From NCBI GenBank assembly GCA_026708165.1, contig JAPOVO010000339.1:1-13682 (forward strand): a stretch of 13,682 nt of DNA, read 5' to 3'. Origin of the DNA: Chloroflexota bacterium (lineage in GTDB: Bacteria > Chloroflexota > UBA11872 > VXNJ01). The notes below the pieces were generated by a model that saw only the letters and a program-made list of their open reading frames with translations, ran no database searches and was not told the DNA's origin. Positions 13,599 through 13,682 of this stretch are shown here, in pieces (within the stretch, counting starts at the first letter, position 1; the number at the start of each line of letters is the position of its first letter). A program made the translations under genes and the position numbers.

Positions 13599-13682
13599 TG
13601 TCGAAGCCATCCGCCGACTGTAGTTGCTTTGCTCACCCGCGACGCCGAATCAGCCAAAGCCTTTTACAGCAAGCTGCTCGGC
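13599..13682 (+). CDS. VOC-family protein, N-terminal fragment running off the window
   Basis: An open frame from 13599 to the window end reads TVVALLTRDAESAKAFYSKL from 13617 onward, then LG. This is the first strand and helix of a glyoxalase/VOC domain (TRD, AKAFY, LLG). The frame is closed upstream by a TGA at 13596-13598, and the only possible start is a TTG at 13629, which would remove most of the first strand and has no ribosome site. The gene therefore seems to lack its start. It lies head to head with, and overlaps, the upstream extension of the SGNH gene. Only about 22 recognisable residues are available, so the family call is moderate. Confidence 0.5.

Overview
The window is GC-rich bacterial DNA: 12 protein genes that are complete or nearly so, one further small ORF, and one gene fragment at the 3' edge. 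I see no rRNA, tRNA, CRISPR array, transposase, integrase or phage gene. The organism is free-living and probably environmental. The mix of phytanoyl-CoA-dioxygenase-like, CehA/McbA-like, Gfo/Idh/MocA and GGT-family enzymes with a Tat-type thioredoxin lipoprotein would fit a Chloroflexota-like lineage, but that is a weak inference from gene style only.

Layout. Left (1-2.8 kb, + strand): an alpha/beta hydrolase that may be cut at its 5' end, a 225-base leader able to form competing hairpins, and a CehA/McbA-type PHP-like metallohydrolase. Facing it (2.8-3.6 kb, - strand) is an Fe(II)/2-oxoglutarate dioxygenase of the PhyH family. A 420-base gene-free stretch carries a thrice-repeated ACGTGGC motif and leads into a small VOC protein (+), which converges on a TIM-barrel isomerase/epimerase-like protein (-). 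A divergent spacer then leads to a SAM methyltransferase resembling TDP-amino-sugar N,N-dimethyltransferases (DesVI/TylM1 type). That gene converges, through a perfect hairpin holding both stop codons, on a Tat-type lipoprotein with a DipZ-like thioredoxin domain.

Middle right (7.1-9.6 kb, + strand): a 59-codon ORF with a good Shine-Dalgarno, whose stop overlaps the start of an MscS-type channel, then a 12-bp hairpin capped by a cUUCGg tetraloop, then an MFS transporter. Right (9.6-13.55 kb, - strand): a likely co-transcribed set read as SGNH hydrolase, then a GGT-family protein, then a Gfo/Idh/MocA oxidoreductase. At the far 3' edge the SGNH gene and a VOC gene fragment (+) meet head to head; each seems to lack its proper N-terminus.

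The genes look like small-molecule catabolism and modification (hydrolases, oxidoreductases, an epimerase-like protein, a transporter), not one known pathway, and I do not see a convincing new defence or mobile system. The points most worth a second look are the head-to-head junction at about 13555-13630, the amino-sugar-type methyltransferase outside a sugar cluster, the loss of expected ligand residues in the TIM-barrel and GGT-family proteins, the leader at 1134-1358, the UUCG hairpin at 8280-8307, and the small ORF at 7109-7288.
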